Of a stretch of DNA of 34,552 nucleotides, positions 24,356 to 31,801 are shown in pieces; position 1 is the stretch's first letter, and each line of letters opens with the position of its first letter. This DNA is from Candidatus Poseidoniaceae archaeon. Lineage in GTDB: Archaea; Thermoplasmatota; Poseidoniia; Poseidoniales; Poseidoniaceae. The notes beneath the pieces are model-generated. The model had not been told where the DNA came from and searched no databases. It was given only the letters and a program-made list of their open reading frames with translations. A program made the translations under genes and the position numbers. The stretch is from positions 1 to 34,552 of the forward strand of contig JAPKCS010000022.1 in NCBI GenBank assembly GCA_028822845.1, written 5' to 3'.

Positions 24356-24404
24356 ACCGTGGGAATCAAGATAAATGAAGTGGACAGCGTTCACTTTGTT
24401 CGCC

Positions 24405-25403
24405 ATGGCACATATTGGAATTCTTGGACTTGGAAACTGGGGAACGGCCATCGCTCGTATGTGGCTGGCAGACGGTCATAGCGTCAAAGGTTGGACGATT
24501 GAACAAGAGGTCTATGAGTCGATCACCATGGACGGTGTGAATCGAAAATACCTCCCGGAGTACCCCGTTGAGGGCATGGAAGCAACCATGCACATCGAAG
24601 AAGTATTGGAAGGCGTAGAAATCGTTGTTCTCGCTGTGCCATCCTCCGTGATTTTAGATGTTGTTGACCAAATCATACCTCACCTACGTCCGGGCCATGT
24701 GCTTTTGGACCTGGCAAAGGGACTCGCGCCCGGCAACCAACTCATTTCACAAGCCATCCATGAAAAACTGAAAGCTGCGGATAAGAACAATCCACTCGCT
24801 GTTGTGACTGGGCCAACCATTGCTCCTGAAGCTGCTGCTGGCGTGATGACAACCGCGCTTGTCGCAAGCGAAGATGTTTCAGTCGCTCAGCATTTGGCTT
24901 CAACACTGACGACGCAAACCTTCATTCTACATCCTGCTGCAGATCCTGCTGGTGCAGAACTTTGGGGCGCATTCAAGAACGTCGTTGCTCTTGCTTGTGG
25001 CTTAGTTGACGGTTTGAAGCAGGTCGGAACCCTCGGTGGAGACAACCTCAAAGCTGCAATCTTCATGGCTGGATTCAAAGAAGGATGCTTGCTTTTACCG
25101 CAACTTGGAGCACGTGCGGAAGTCGCGTTTGGCCCAGCTGGTCTTGGTGACCTGTACGTTACCGCAACTTCACCTCACGGTCGAAACCGTTCCATGGGTG
25201 AGAAATTAGGAACAGGTCTCACTTTGGATCAAGCGCTTGAAGAGATGCACATGGTTGCTGAAGGCGTTCGAGCTGCTCGGATGTTTGGTGAGCGAGCAGA
25301 AGCACTCGACATTCAAATTCCATTTACTAAAGCACTCAACACACTCTTGGACGGTTACATCGAGGCCGAAGAGTGCTGTCGAAGAATGGTTGCTCTCCAT
25401 TGA
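24405..25403 (+). CDS. gpsA: NAD(P)+-dependent glycerol-3-phosphate dehydrogenase, bacterial type
   Basis: GpsA reduces dihydroxyacetone phosphate to sn-glycerol 3-phosphate, the backbone of bacterial phospholipids. The product of 332 residues has GLGNWGTA (8-15) for NAD(P), VLAVPSSVI, Lys105 in LAKGL, GPTIAPEAAAG, the catalytic ELWGAFKNVVALACGLVDGL with Lys191, GGDNLKAA, and GLGDLYVTATSPHGRN (246-261). All key elements are intact. ATG 24405 is chosen over ATG 24375 because the fold starts there and a TATA-like AAGATAAAT lies about 33 bases upstream. Archaea normally use G1P dehydrogenase, an unrelated enzyme. No lipid biosynthesis gene is adjacent. A small gene follows 54 bases downstream. 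Confidence 0.95.
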   Translation: MAHIGILGLGNWGTAIARMWLADGHSVKGWTIEQEVYESITMDGVNRKYLPEYPVEGMEATMHIEEVLEGVEIVVLAVPSSVILDVVDQIIPHLRPGHVLLDLAKGLAPGNQLISQAIHEKLKAADKNNPLAVVTGPTIAPEAAAGVMTTALVASEDVSVAQHLASTLTTQTFILHPAADPAGAELWGAFKNVVALACGLVDGLKQVGTLGGDNLKAAIFMAGFKEGCLLLPQLGARAEVAFGPAGLGDLYVTATSPHGRNRSMGEKLGTGLTLDQALEEMHMVAEGVRAARMFGERAEALDIQIPFTKALNTLLDGYIEAEECCRRMVALH

Positions 25404-25457
25404 CCAACATCGCTTCTCAATCGGTGTTGTTTTCACCTAAGTCCCCATGCGAGAACC

Positions 25458-25673
25458 ATGGCGGAAGAATTGACTGAATTGGAAGCTCGGCTCTTTGAGT
25501 GGATTCGACAGTCTGATTTTGAAACGGTTGACTGGTCAACCGCAAAGGCTGCACGTTCGTTCAAGGTCAAGCAAGATGAGATCTACGAGGCCGTCGCAGC
25601 GCTCACTCGCAAGGTTCCTGATCGCATACAAGTGTTTTACAAAAACGGAGCACTTCACATCGCTGCAGAATGA
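25458..25673 (+). CDS. Small winged-helix-like protein
   Basis: The product has 71 residues. Predicted pattern: helix (ELTELEARLFEWIRQ), DFETVDWSTAKAARSFKV (short helix and turn), KQDEIYEAVAALTRKVP (helix) and a beta hairpin (RIQVFYKNGALHIAAE). This order resembles a minimal winged helix as in archaeal transcription factors or repair proteins. I do not recognise a family. It may be co-transcribed with gpsA and ends 3 bases from the convergent permease stop. DNA binding is inferred from predicted fold alone. Confidence 0.65.
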   Translation: MAEELTELEARLFEWIRQSDFETVDWSTAKAARSFKVKQDEIYEAVAALTRKVPDRIQVFYKNGALHIAAE

Positions 25674-25676
25674 ACA

Positions 25677-26630
25677 TCAATCCTCGTCTTCAGCATCGAC
25701 GCCGTGATGGATTTGCGCTGCTTTTTTGCCTGGTAACATCACTGTAAGCCATGATGGCCTGCGCACGTCCCCTTTTTCATTGACGAAGGAGCGAACCCCC
25801 ATCGAGATGAAATCAATGATCACAACCACGAGGAAGATGATAATGAGCAGTGAGAACACCTTGTCATACATTTGGAATTGAAGGTAATTATTGATGTAAT
25901 AACCAATACCACCAGCGCCTACAATACCGATCACTGACCCGTGGCGAACGTTGTACTCAAACATAAACATCATCTGACTCAGCAGATGATTGCTGGTCTC
26001 TGGAACGACGACATTGGTGAACACTTCCGGGCGTGACATACCGGTGGCACGGCTTGCTTCGAGCGGAGCGCTTTCCATACCTTCAATCGCTTCATATTGC
26101 AGTTTACCGAGGTAACCAATGGTGTAGAACGTCATGGCGAGGATACCCGGGAGTGGACCTAAACCGAGCACGATCACAAACAGGATGGCCCAAAGCAAAC
26201 TCGGCAGGCTTCGCATTGCTGCAAGGAGGATTCGAATCGATACTGAAAGCCATACAGGTGACAAGTTTCGTGCAGCAAGAGAGGACAAAAGAATCGCCCC
26301 AATGAACCCGAAAACAGTGGAAACAAAGGCAATCTTAATCGTTTCAAGCATACCGATGTAAGCGATGGAACAAAACACATCGTAACGCTCTTCGCAGGTT
26401 GGGTACGACCTTGCTTCAAGCACAGACCAGTTTGGAGGGCCTGTTTCAGACAGGAAAATCTTGACATTGTTCCACCCTGAAGTCATCAAATCCCATTGAC
26501 CATTAATCATGCCGTCCATGACCAAAAAGGCAAGCCCTGTCAACGAAGTAAGGATCACCAAGACTTGGAAACTTTTCATGAAACGCAGAGCGCTGTGGAA
26601 AGGAGAGAGTGGTTTTGGGGACTCACTCAT
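25677..26630 (-). CDS. phnE: PhnE-like ABC transporter permease
   Basis: This is the membrane subunit of a phosphonate/phosphate-ester-type ABC importer, 317 residues. It has an N-terminal helix, an extracytoplasmic loop of about 50 residues containing two cysteines (PTCEERYDVFCS) and then the PhnE core: MLETIKIAFVSTVFGFIGAILLSSLAARN, RSLPSLLWAILFVIVLGLGPLPGILAM, GKLQYEAIEGMESAPLEASRATGMSRPEVFTNVVVPE (the EAA loop contacting the ATPase) and FEYNVRHGSVIGIVGAGGIGYYI. The last motif (E-x-N-x-R, GxVGAGGIG) is diagnostic for PhnE. ATG 26630 lies inside the end of the ATPase gene (8-base overlap). No PhnD binding protein is adjacent. Confidence 0.9.
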   Translation of the reverse strand: MSESPKPLSPFHSALRFMKSFQVLVILTSLTGLAFLVMDGMINGQWDLMTSGWNNVKIFLSETGPPNWSVLEARSYPTCEERYDVFCSIAYIGMLETIKIAFVSTVFGFIGAILLSSLAARNLSPVWLSVSIRILLAAMRSLPSLLWAILFVIVLGLGPLPGILAMTFYTIGYLGKLQYEAIEGMESAPLEASRATGMSRPEVFTNVVVPETSNHLLSQMMFMFEYNVRHGSVIGIVGAGGIGYYINNYLQFQMYDKVFSLLIIIFLVVVIIDFISMGVRSFVNEKGDVRRPSWLTVMLPGKKAAQIHHGVDAEDED

Positions 26631-27417
26631 CTTCAATCACCTCTTCTGTGATGGTCCCGTTTTCAACGGTCCAGATTCGATTTGCCAGTTGTTTTGCTCG
26701 GGCGAGGTTATGCTCCACCATGATCAGGGAACTGCCAGATTTGATGATGTTCAGCATTGCCTCGATGACAATCGTGACGTTGGTGTCATCGAGTTCGCTC
26801 AAGAATTCATCCGCCACGATGAGTGAAGGCGATTGGGCAAGAGTACGAGCGGTCGCAACCCTGCGTTGTTGGCCACCTGAGAGCCGGCGAACTGGCTCAT
26901 GTTGTTTGTCTGAAAGGCGGACTGCTTTCATGGCGTTCCAAACAATGGTTTGCTTTTGTTGATGGAGCAGCCGTTGGGACAGAACAGATGTAATCAGGAT
27001 CCCTGGGCCACAAAGGAAGAACAGTGGCCCACCAAATGGGTATTGGAAAAAGGACAGGAAGAGCGAGAGAATGAAACCGAGGACAGCCGCACTGCGAATT
27101 CGTGAGAACATCTGCATCTTCTCGGAAGAAGAAATCGATCCAAGGGCAATGTTATGCTCAACGCTTGCATGCCGAATAAGGCCGAGTTTTTGAGGAATAT
27201 AACCGAGGCCACCCCGCTTTTCAACCTGAAGTTCAACGGTTCCTTTTAGAGGACGGACAAGACCGGAGATCGTACGGAGCAACGTGGTTTTACCAATGCC
27301 TGAAGGGCCGGTTATAGCAATCACTTCACCGCTCTGGACCGTGAGATTGATGTCCTTGATCAGAGGTTCAGAATAACCAACATCGAGGTCTTTTAATTTG
27401 AGGAGTGTTTGTTTCAT
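26623..27417 (-). CDS. phnC: PhnC-like ABC ATPase with hydrophobic insertion
   Basis: This is the nucleotide-binding subunit pairing with the downstream PhnE, 264 residues. Walker A GPSGIGKT (37-44), Q-loop Gln76 (YIPQK), signature LSGGQ (179-183), Walker B IVADE (200-204; followed by Phe instead of the usual Pro) and H-loop His236 are all present, so it should hydrolyse ATP. Between the Q-loop and signature there is an extra segment (about 108-150) with two very hydrophobic stretches, AAVLGFILSLFLSFF and GGPLFFLCGPGILITSVL, which look like a membrane hairpin. PhnC proteins have a short loop here. ATG 27417 is preferred; GTG 27441 is possible. A TATA-like GTTAAAATTG lies about 40 bases upstream. 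Confidence 0.88.
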   Translation of the reverse strand: MKQTLLKLKDLDVGYSEPLIKDINLTVQSGEVIAITGPSGIGKTTLLRTISGLVRPLKGTVELQVEKRGGLGYIPQKLGLIRHASVEHNIALGSISSSEKMQMFSRIRSAAVLGFILSLFLSFFQYPFGGPLFFLCGPGILITSVLSQRLLHQQKQTIVWNAMKAVRLSDKQHEPVRRLSGGQQRRVATARTLAQSPSLIVADEFLSELDDTNVTIVIEAMLNIIKSGSSLIMVEHNLARAKQLANRIWTVENGTITEEVIEDE

Positions 27418-27519
27418 CAAATCCCACTCCCCACAAAACACTCTTCGACAATTTTAACTCGAAGCCCATGTATTATTATTCTGTCTCAGGAGTTTACGGG
27501 GAGATGAAAGACAACCCAC
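27418..27519. promoter_or_regulatory. Intergenic region with promoter candidates for the phn genes
   Basis: The gap is 102 bases, between the hugZ stop and the ATPase start. On the minus strand AATAATAATACATG (about 27467-27480) and GTTAAAATTG (about 27451-27461) are the AT-rich candidates, and GGGGAGTGGG precedes the ATG. It marks the break between the haem cluster and the phn pair. Confidence 0.4.
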
Positions 27520-28368
27520 TCACTGGATTTTAGCGCGTGCTTCTTGAATCAGCCGCACGATTTCGACCCTGAGGTCCGAAGGTTCGATGACTTTTCCAAA
27601 AGACGAGTAAACGAACTTTTCTGGCCCTTGAGTTCGCATTAAAATGCCCCTTGAATCAATATCCAACAATTCAACACTCTCGGGCTTGAACGAATGAGCT
27701 CCTTCGCACAATGTAATCATTGAATCCTCATGGTCTTCGTTCATGTGTTCGATTGAGGATTGCTTTATGTCTTCGAAACCAGCATTGGAAGTGTCTTCCA
27801 TTTCAGAACCCTCGATCCAACAAATTCGGCCGAAACCTGCGATGTATCTGATTTTAGCAATGGTGTCCAATTTCCAAAAGGAGAAGTTGTGAACATTGAG
27901 GTAGCGTTCTGCGTTCGGAACACGTTCAGCGTACCGAGCAAGAAGAATCTGTTCTTCCTCTGTTGAAACATGAATGCAATCTTGCAGGTGCTCCTCGGAG
28001 AAGCTCTCTGATTTCCGTGGGGAAACGATGCGCTTCATGTGCCCAGCAACACTTGCACGCCAGTTGGTTTGTGGGTCGCCCTCGGGAGCGGGGTGGCGAA
28101 TGAAGAGGTTCATTTTGTTCGTACCGAGGAGGTTTTTTGTATGGGCTGCAATTTCTGCGATTAGAATGTAGGGCATTCCATCACGATCGACGGCAAATGG
28201 GACGATGGAACCAATTGGAAACCCTTCAAGACCCTCTGTTTGGGAAATGGTGGAAAGGGTCCCATAGTGAACCTCTTCCAGCCATTGCTGTACGTCTTTG
28301 ACCGGGTCACTTTCTCGCCGAGCAATTTTCTCGGCTGCTTTGTTTGTTGAATCATCATTTTTGCCCAT
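27520..28368 (-). CDS. hugZ: HugZ/HutZ-family haem oxygenase (split-barrel plus DUF2470 domain)
   Basis: HugZ-family proteins bind haem and cleave it to release iron, with an FMN-binding-type split barrel rather than the HO-1 fold. The product of 282 residues has a pyridoxamine-oxidase-like barrel (about 25-185): EVHYGTLSTIS, FPIGSIVPFAVDRDGMPYILIAEIAAHTKNL, NLFIRHP and RIRYIAGFGRICWIEG. A DUF2470-type C-terminal domain follows with HMNEDH at 208-213. This two-domain order is the HugZ arrangement. ATG 28368 is chosen (GAGAGAG upstream); TTG 28386 is unlikely. It lies 14 bases after the flavodoxin stop, at the end of an iron-type ABC operon. A general flavin-reductase role cannot be excluded. 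Confidence 0.85.
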   Translation of the reverse strand: MGKNDDSTNKAAEKIARRESDPVKDVQQWLEEVHYGTLSTISQTEGLEGFPIGSIVPFAVDRDGMPYILIAEIAAHTKNLLGTNKMNLFIRHPAPEGDPQTNWRASVAGHMKRIVSPRKSESFSEEHLQDCIHVSTEEEQILLARYAERVPNAERYLNVHNFSFWKLDTIAKIRYIAGFGRICWIEGSEMEDTSNAGFEDIKQSSIEHMNEDHEDSMITLCEGAHSFKPESVELLDIDSRGILMRTQGPEKFVYSSFGKVIEPSDLRVEIVRLIQEARAKIQ

Positions 28369-28382
28369 CGTTTCTCTCTCCT

Positions 28383-28844
28383 TCAAAGAACTTCTTTCAT
28401 CGACTCAAGCGTGGATACAATCCAATCTTCAGCTTCATCTTCGTAATCCACATCGCATTCGATGCGAGCGTTGTTTCGTGTGCCACCCTTTTCTTCGAGC
28501 AAAACATCCCACTCTTTCGCCGATTCGCAGAACAAATCGAACGCGGTATCGCCAAGTCCTAAAACAGCGAATTGAACATCCTGTAAAGTACTTTCATCGA
28601 CCTCATTCACGAGGTCGAACATCTCTTGAGCGTTGTCTGGTTGTTCACCATCGCCCCAGGTGCTGCAGCAAATAATAATGAATTTGTTCTCAGTAAAGTC
28701 TTCGAGCGATATTTCGTCGAGACCGGCAACACTGGGCTTGAACCCATAGGTTGGTGCCAGTGCACTCACATCCAAAGCTAACATTTCCGCATTTCCGGTT
28801 TGTGATCCGAAATATATTCCTAAGTTCTGTTTTATATCTGTCAA
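28383..28844 (-). CDS. Flavodoxin (MioC-like), TTG start
   Basis: The product of 153 residues binds FMN and carries single electrons. The phosphate-binding loop GSQTGNAEML is at residues 14-23, the isoalloxazine-side loops are STWGDGEQPDNA and VLGLGDTAFDLFC, and the C-terminus is acidic (DVDYEDEAEDWI). The only start that keeps the FMN loop is a TTG at 28844; the first internal ATG would delete it. GAGGTG lies 5 bases before the TTG and contains the stop of the ATPase gene, so translation is coupled. Placement before hugZ suggests that it supplies electrons for haem cleavage, replacing ferredoxin under iron limitation. That role is inference. Confidence 0.92.
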   Translation of the reverse strand: MTDIKQNLGIYFGSQTGNAEMLALDVSALAPTYGFKPSVAGLDEISLEDFTENKFIIICCSTWGDGEQPDNAQEMFDLVNEVDESTLQDVQFAVLGLGDTAFDLFCESAKEWDVLLEEKGGTRNNARIECDVDYEDEAEDWIVSTLESMKEVL

Positions 28845-28853
28845 AGTAACACC

Positions 28854-29645
28854 TCATTTTTCTTCTATTTCATCTCCAACCACGATTCGCATAGGCTGCT
28901 CATCTGTTCGAGAAATAATTTGGCTTGTCACGCCGAAAACCATACCAATGTTTTCCGAGGTGAGCACTTCAGAAGGCAAGCCATCCGAAACAATCTTGCC
29001 ATCATGTAACAAAATTATACGGTCAGCAAACCGAGCTGCGATGTTGATATCGTGAATGGCTATGAGAGCCGATTTATCATCGCTTTCGGAAATCAGTTGT
29101 ACGATGTTCTTCATGGTACTGATTTGATTTTTAAGATCTAAATCACTTGTTGGTTCATCCATAAGAAGAAGATTCGCACCTTGTGCTATTGCTTTGGCAA
29201 CGATGACTCGCTGACGCTCTCCGCCAGACAATTGGTCAAACCTTCGGAATGCAAAATCCTCGAGTGATAAAAAGCGAAGTGTTTCGCTGACGATTTTTTG
29301 ATCGTTAGCACTTACCCTCCAGTTGATGTGTGGGCGTCTTCCAAGAAGAACGACGTCGAAAACATCGATTGAAAAACTTGTTCGCACCGTTTGAGGAACG
29401 TACGACATGCGCTTTGAAAGTTCAATTAAATTGAGCGAAGTCAGGTCCAATGATTGGATTTTCACAGTACCAGAATTCATCTTCAGAATACGATTGATGC
29501 ATTTGATCAAAGTTGACTTTCCAGCCCCGTTTACTCCCAAAATAGCGACGACTTCATTGGATTTGATGCTGAAACTTATGCCCTTCAGCACTTCGTTTGA
29601 ACCCCAGCTAAAGTTGAGGTCTTCAACAGAAAGGAGTTCAGTCAT
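28854..29645 (-). CDS. FecE/BtuD-type ABC ATPase for iron chelate or haem import
   Basis: The product is a 263-residue nucleotide-binding subunit. Walker A GVNGAGKS (37-44), Gln85 (YVPQT), signature LSGGERQR (139-146), Walker B LLLMDEP (159-165) and H-loop His198 (IAIHD) are intact. The pattern VFDVVLLGRRPHINW after the Q-loop is typical of FecE/FhuC/HmuV-type ATPases. ATG 29645 overlaps the permease stop (ATGA). The frame extends 52 residues upstream without homology. It powers the FecD-like permease encoded upstream. Substrate specificity lies in the binding protein, not here. Confidence 0.93.
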   Translation of the reverse strand: MTELLSVEDLNFSWGSNEVLKGISFSIKSNEVVAILGVNGAGKSTLIKCINRILKMNSGTVKIQSLDLTSLNLIELSKRMSYVPQTVRTSFSIDVFDVVLLGRRPHINWRVSANDQKIVSETLRFLSLEDFAFRRFDQLSGGERQRVIVAKAIAQGANLLLMDEPTSDLDLKNQISTMKNIVQLISESDDKSALIAIHDINIAARFADRIILLHDGKIVSDGLPSEVLTSENIGMVFGVTSQIISRTDEQPMRIVVGDEIEEK

Positions 29646-30691
29646 AACTTCGCCCCTTGCTTTTTCAATAACAGATAAAGGAAAAATGGACCGCCAATCA
29701 CAGACAACATGATGCCGACTGGAATCACAATTGGAGCGAACAAGGTTCTGCCAACGGTGTCTGCAAAAAGCATGAGCATGCTTCCTAGCACTGCTGAACA
29801 TGGAATCAGTTTACGGAAATCAGTCCCGACGAATAATCTACTCATGTGCGGGGCTGCAAGCCCTACGAAGCCAATCAGTCCAGTGAATGCAATCACGATC
29901 GAAGTCATCAATGCTGAAAGAATAAGAATATTTTTTCGAGTGGAGACCGGATCGACACCGGTCGAAATTGCAAATTCATCCCCTCCCATCGACAAGGCAT
30001 TGAGGTCCCAAGACCATTTTAGAGCGGTTGGCATTAAGATCACTAAACTCATTGAAACATAGACTGCGTTCTCGAGCGTCGGACGAGACAGACTTCCAAA
30101 GGACCAATGGGCCAGGGCAGATAACTGAGCATCTGTTGCAAAATATTGCAATGTTGAAACGATTGCTCCTGAAATGAAGGTGATGGCAATACCGACCAAG
30201 ATGTAGGATTCTGCAGAGATCGATCTCATTTTCCCGAGTTGGATAATGATGAAGACCACAAGCAGTGAAAAGAGAAAGGCGTTGAGAACAATGGCGAGGT
30301 CATTATCGACAAACGACCAACCCACGACGATGGCAAGGGCCGCGCCCAGAGCAGCGCCGGACGCCACGCCCATGGTCAGGGGCGAGACGAGTGGGTTGCC
30401 AAGAGCACCTTGCATCAACGCTCCTGCCGTGGCTAATGCGGCACCACCGACGATGGCCATCAGCACACGAGGGAAGCGAAGTTTCCAAATAATTGCAGAT
30501 TGAAGTTCTGTTCCTTCATCCAAACCGAGAATAATCTTCACCGTAGTCCAGAAGCCAAGGTTGCTGGACGAACCTGTCCCCATCGAATAAATTGCGAAAA
30601 GAAAGGTTGCCAAACTGATCAGCAAAATCAACAACGTATGTTGCTTTGACTTACGAATATGTTGGAGGGAGAGGTCGTCCAAAATATTCAC
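29642..30691 (-). CDS. FecCD/BtuC-type ABC permease
   Basis: The product of 349 residues has about ten membrane helices. Family motifs: LRFPRVLMAIVGGAALATAGALMQGALGNPLVSPLTMGVASGAALGA (the R-x-PR and NPL-xP-xxLG region), GMRS-type loop, LAHWSFGSLS, and AFTGLIGFVGLAAPHMSRLFVGTDFRKLIP (GxIxFVGLxxPHxxR, the ATPase-contact loop). FADTVGRTLFAPIVIPVGIMLSVIGGPFFLYLL closes the protein. The start is a GTG at 30691 that overlaps the binding-protein stop (GTGA). It forms a homodimeric channel for iron-siderophore, haem or cobalamin in this family; haem is suggested here by hugZ downstream. Confidence 0.94.
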   Translation of the reverse strand: MNILDDLSLQHIRKSKQHTLLILLISLATFLFAIYSMGTGSSSNLGFWTTVKIILGLDEGTELQSAIIWKLRFPRVLMAIVGGAALATAGALMQGALGNPLVSPLTMGVASGAALGAALAIVVGWSFVDNDLAIVLNAFLFSLLVVFIIIQLGKMRSISAESYILVGIAITFISGAIVSTLQYFATDAQLSALAHWSFGSLSRPTLENAVYVSMSLVILMPTALKWSWDLNALSMGGDEFAISTGVDPVSTRKNILILSALMTSIVIAFTGLIGFVGLAAPHMSRLFVGTDFRKLIPCSAVLGSMLMLFADTVGRTLFAPIVIPVGIMLSVIGGPFFLYLLLKKQGAKL

Positions 30692-31785
30692 TCCGAATCA
30701 TAGGTGCAAGTGAATTTACCGACCTTTGTCTGGTCATGATAATTTTGGAAATAATCAACCAAGTAAGCCTCTGTGTCCAGATCGCTGAACAAATCTGGAT
30801 GCAGGTATTTGGCAAGTGTTGGCAGACCAAAAATCATCATCGGCCCCGCAAATTCACCAGATAGAATCAGGAGACGCTCATCCATAACTGCTTGAACGGT
30901 ATCAAATCCTGGCCTGTCGGCAATGAAATCCATGTGAGTCTGGCATTTATCCGACTCATCATAGTTGTTGTATCCGATTTCAAACGTGATTCCATCAAAC
31001 ATCAGCACATCGGGGTTGACATCCAGTATTGCCTCCATGTCGACGTGGGTTGTGTGCCCTGGTAAATCTTGAAACACATTGACGCCGCCTGCTTTTTCAA
31101 TCAGATCGGTCCATTGTGAGGTCCCGGTGAGAACGACGGGGTCACGGGTCAAAGAAGCGTGGTGTTCCATGACAATTTTCGGCCGTGCAGATTCATTGAG
31201 TCCTGAAACTCGCAATTGCACTTCCGATTCAATGGCATCAAAATCATCGAACAATTTCTGAGCTTCTTCCTCTTTGTTGAACATCGTCGCAAGAACATTG
31301 ATCTCATCGCGTAGAACATCATACTTGTAAAAATCAAGGGCGAGAACATCGATACCAACGGGCTCTAATTTCTCACGAATGGCATTTGTGTCGACCATTC
31401 CGTTTGTCGCAAAGACAATGTAAACATCTGGATTCACATCGAGAAGTGCTTCGAAATCAATTTCAGAATGCGCTGACTGTTGAATCATCGGAGTGTCGAC
31501 AAATTCTGGCCACATCATCTCGTCATAAAAATCGCCTGAAACACCACTGACGACTGACAAATTAACGTCCAGCATACGAAGGACGCTGGCGGCATAAGTG
31601 TTGGTGATTGCAACCCGCTCAGGAGGAGAATCATAGGAATGTAAAACCCCATTCGAATCCGTGACTTGGATGGCGCTTTCGGAAAGGTCTTCATTCGCAT
31701 CAAGTGAGGAAACATACCAGATTCCAAGGGAGAATAAGACAAACATGGATGCTTGAAAGATGGCAATGTTTCGATTTCTCTCCAT
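30688..31785 (-). CDS. FecB/BtuF-type substrate-binding protein, membrane-anchored
   Basis: This is a solute-binding lipoprotein analogue of 365 residues. An N-terminal helix (IAIFQASMFVLFSLGIWYVSSL) lacks a cleavage site or lipobox cysteine and probably acts as an anchor. Mature pattern: SPPERVAITNTYAASVLRMLDV (N-lobe start), FEALLDVNPDVYIVF, a long central helix, VVLTGTSQWTDLIEKAGGVNVFQD and MEAILDVNPDVLMFDG, as in class III binding proteins. A 30-residue insertion (FEIGYNNYDESDKCQTHMDF) and a C-terminal CTYDSE each carry one cysteine that could pair. ATG 31785 has GAGGT 8 bases upstream. The ligand cannot be read directly; haem or an iron chelate fits the operon. Confidence 0.9.
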   Translation of the reverse strand: MERNRNIAIFQASMFVLFSLGIWYVSSLDANEDLSESAIQVTDSNGVLHSYDSPPERVAITNTYAASVLRMLDVNLSVVSGVSGDFYDEMMWPEFVDTPMIQQSAHSEIDFEALLDVNPDVYIVFATNGMVDTNAIREKLEPVGIDVLALDFYKYDVLRDEINVLATMFNKEEEAQKLFDDFDAIESEVQLRVSGLNESARPKIVMEHHASLTRDPVVLTGTSQWTDLIEKAGGVNVFQDLPGHTTHVDMEAILDVNPDVLMFDGITFEIGYNNYDESDKCQTHMDFIADRPGFDTVQAVMDERLLILSGEFAGPMMIFGLPTLAKYLHPDLFSDLDTEAYLVDYFQNYHDQTKVGKFTCTYDSE

Positions 31786-31801
31786 GCTAAAAACCTCGTA
31801 A

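Noticed and set aside
23894-24451. Minus-strand open frame of 185 codons opposite the nfo tail
   Set aside because: It is the complement of the low-complexity repeats and covers the gpsA start; no family resemblance.
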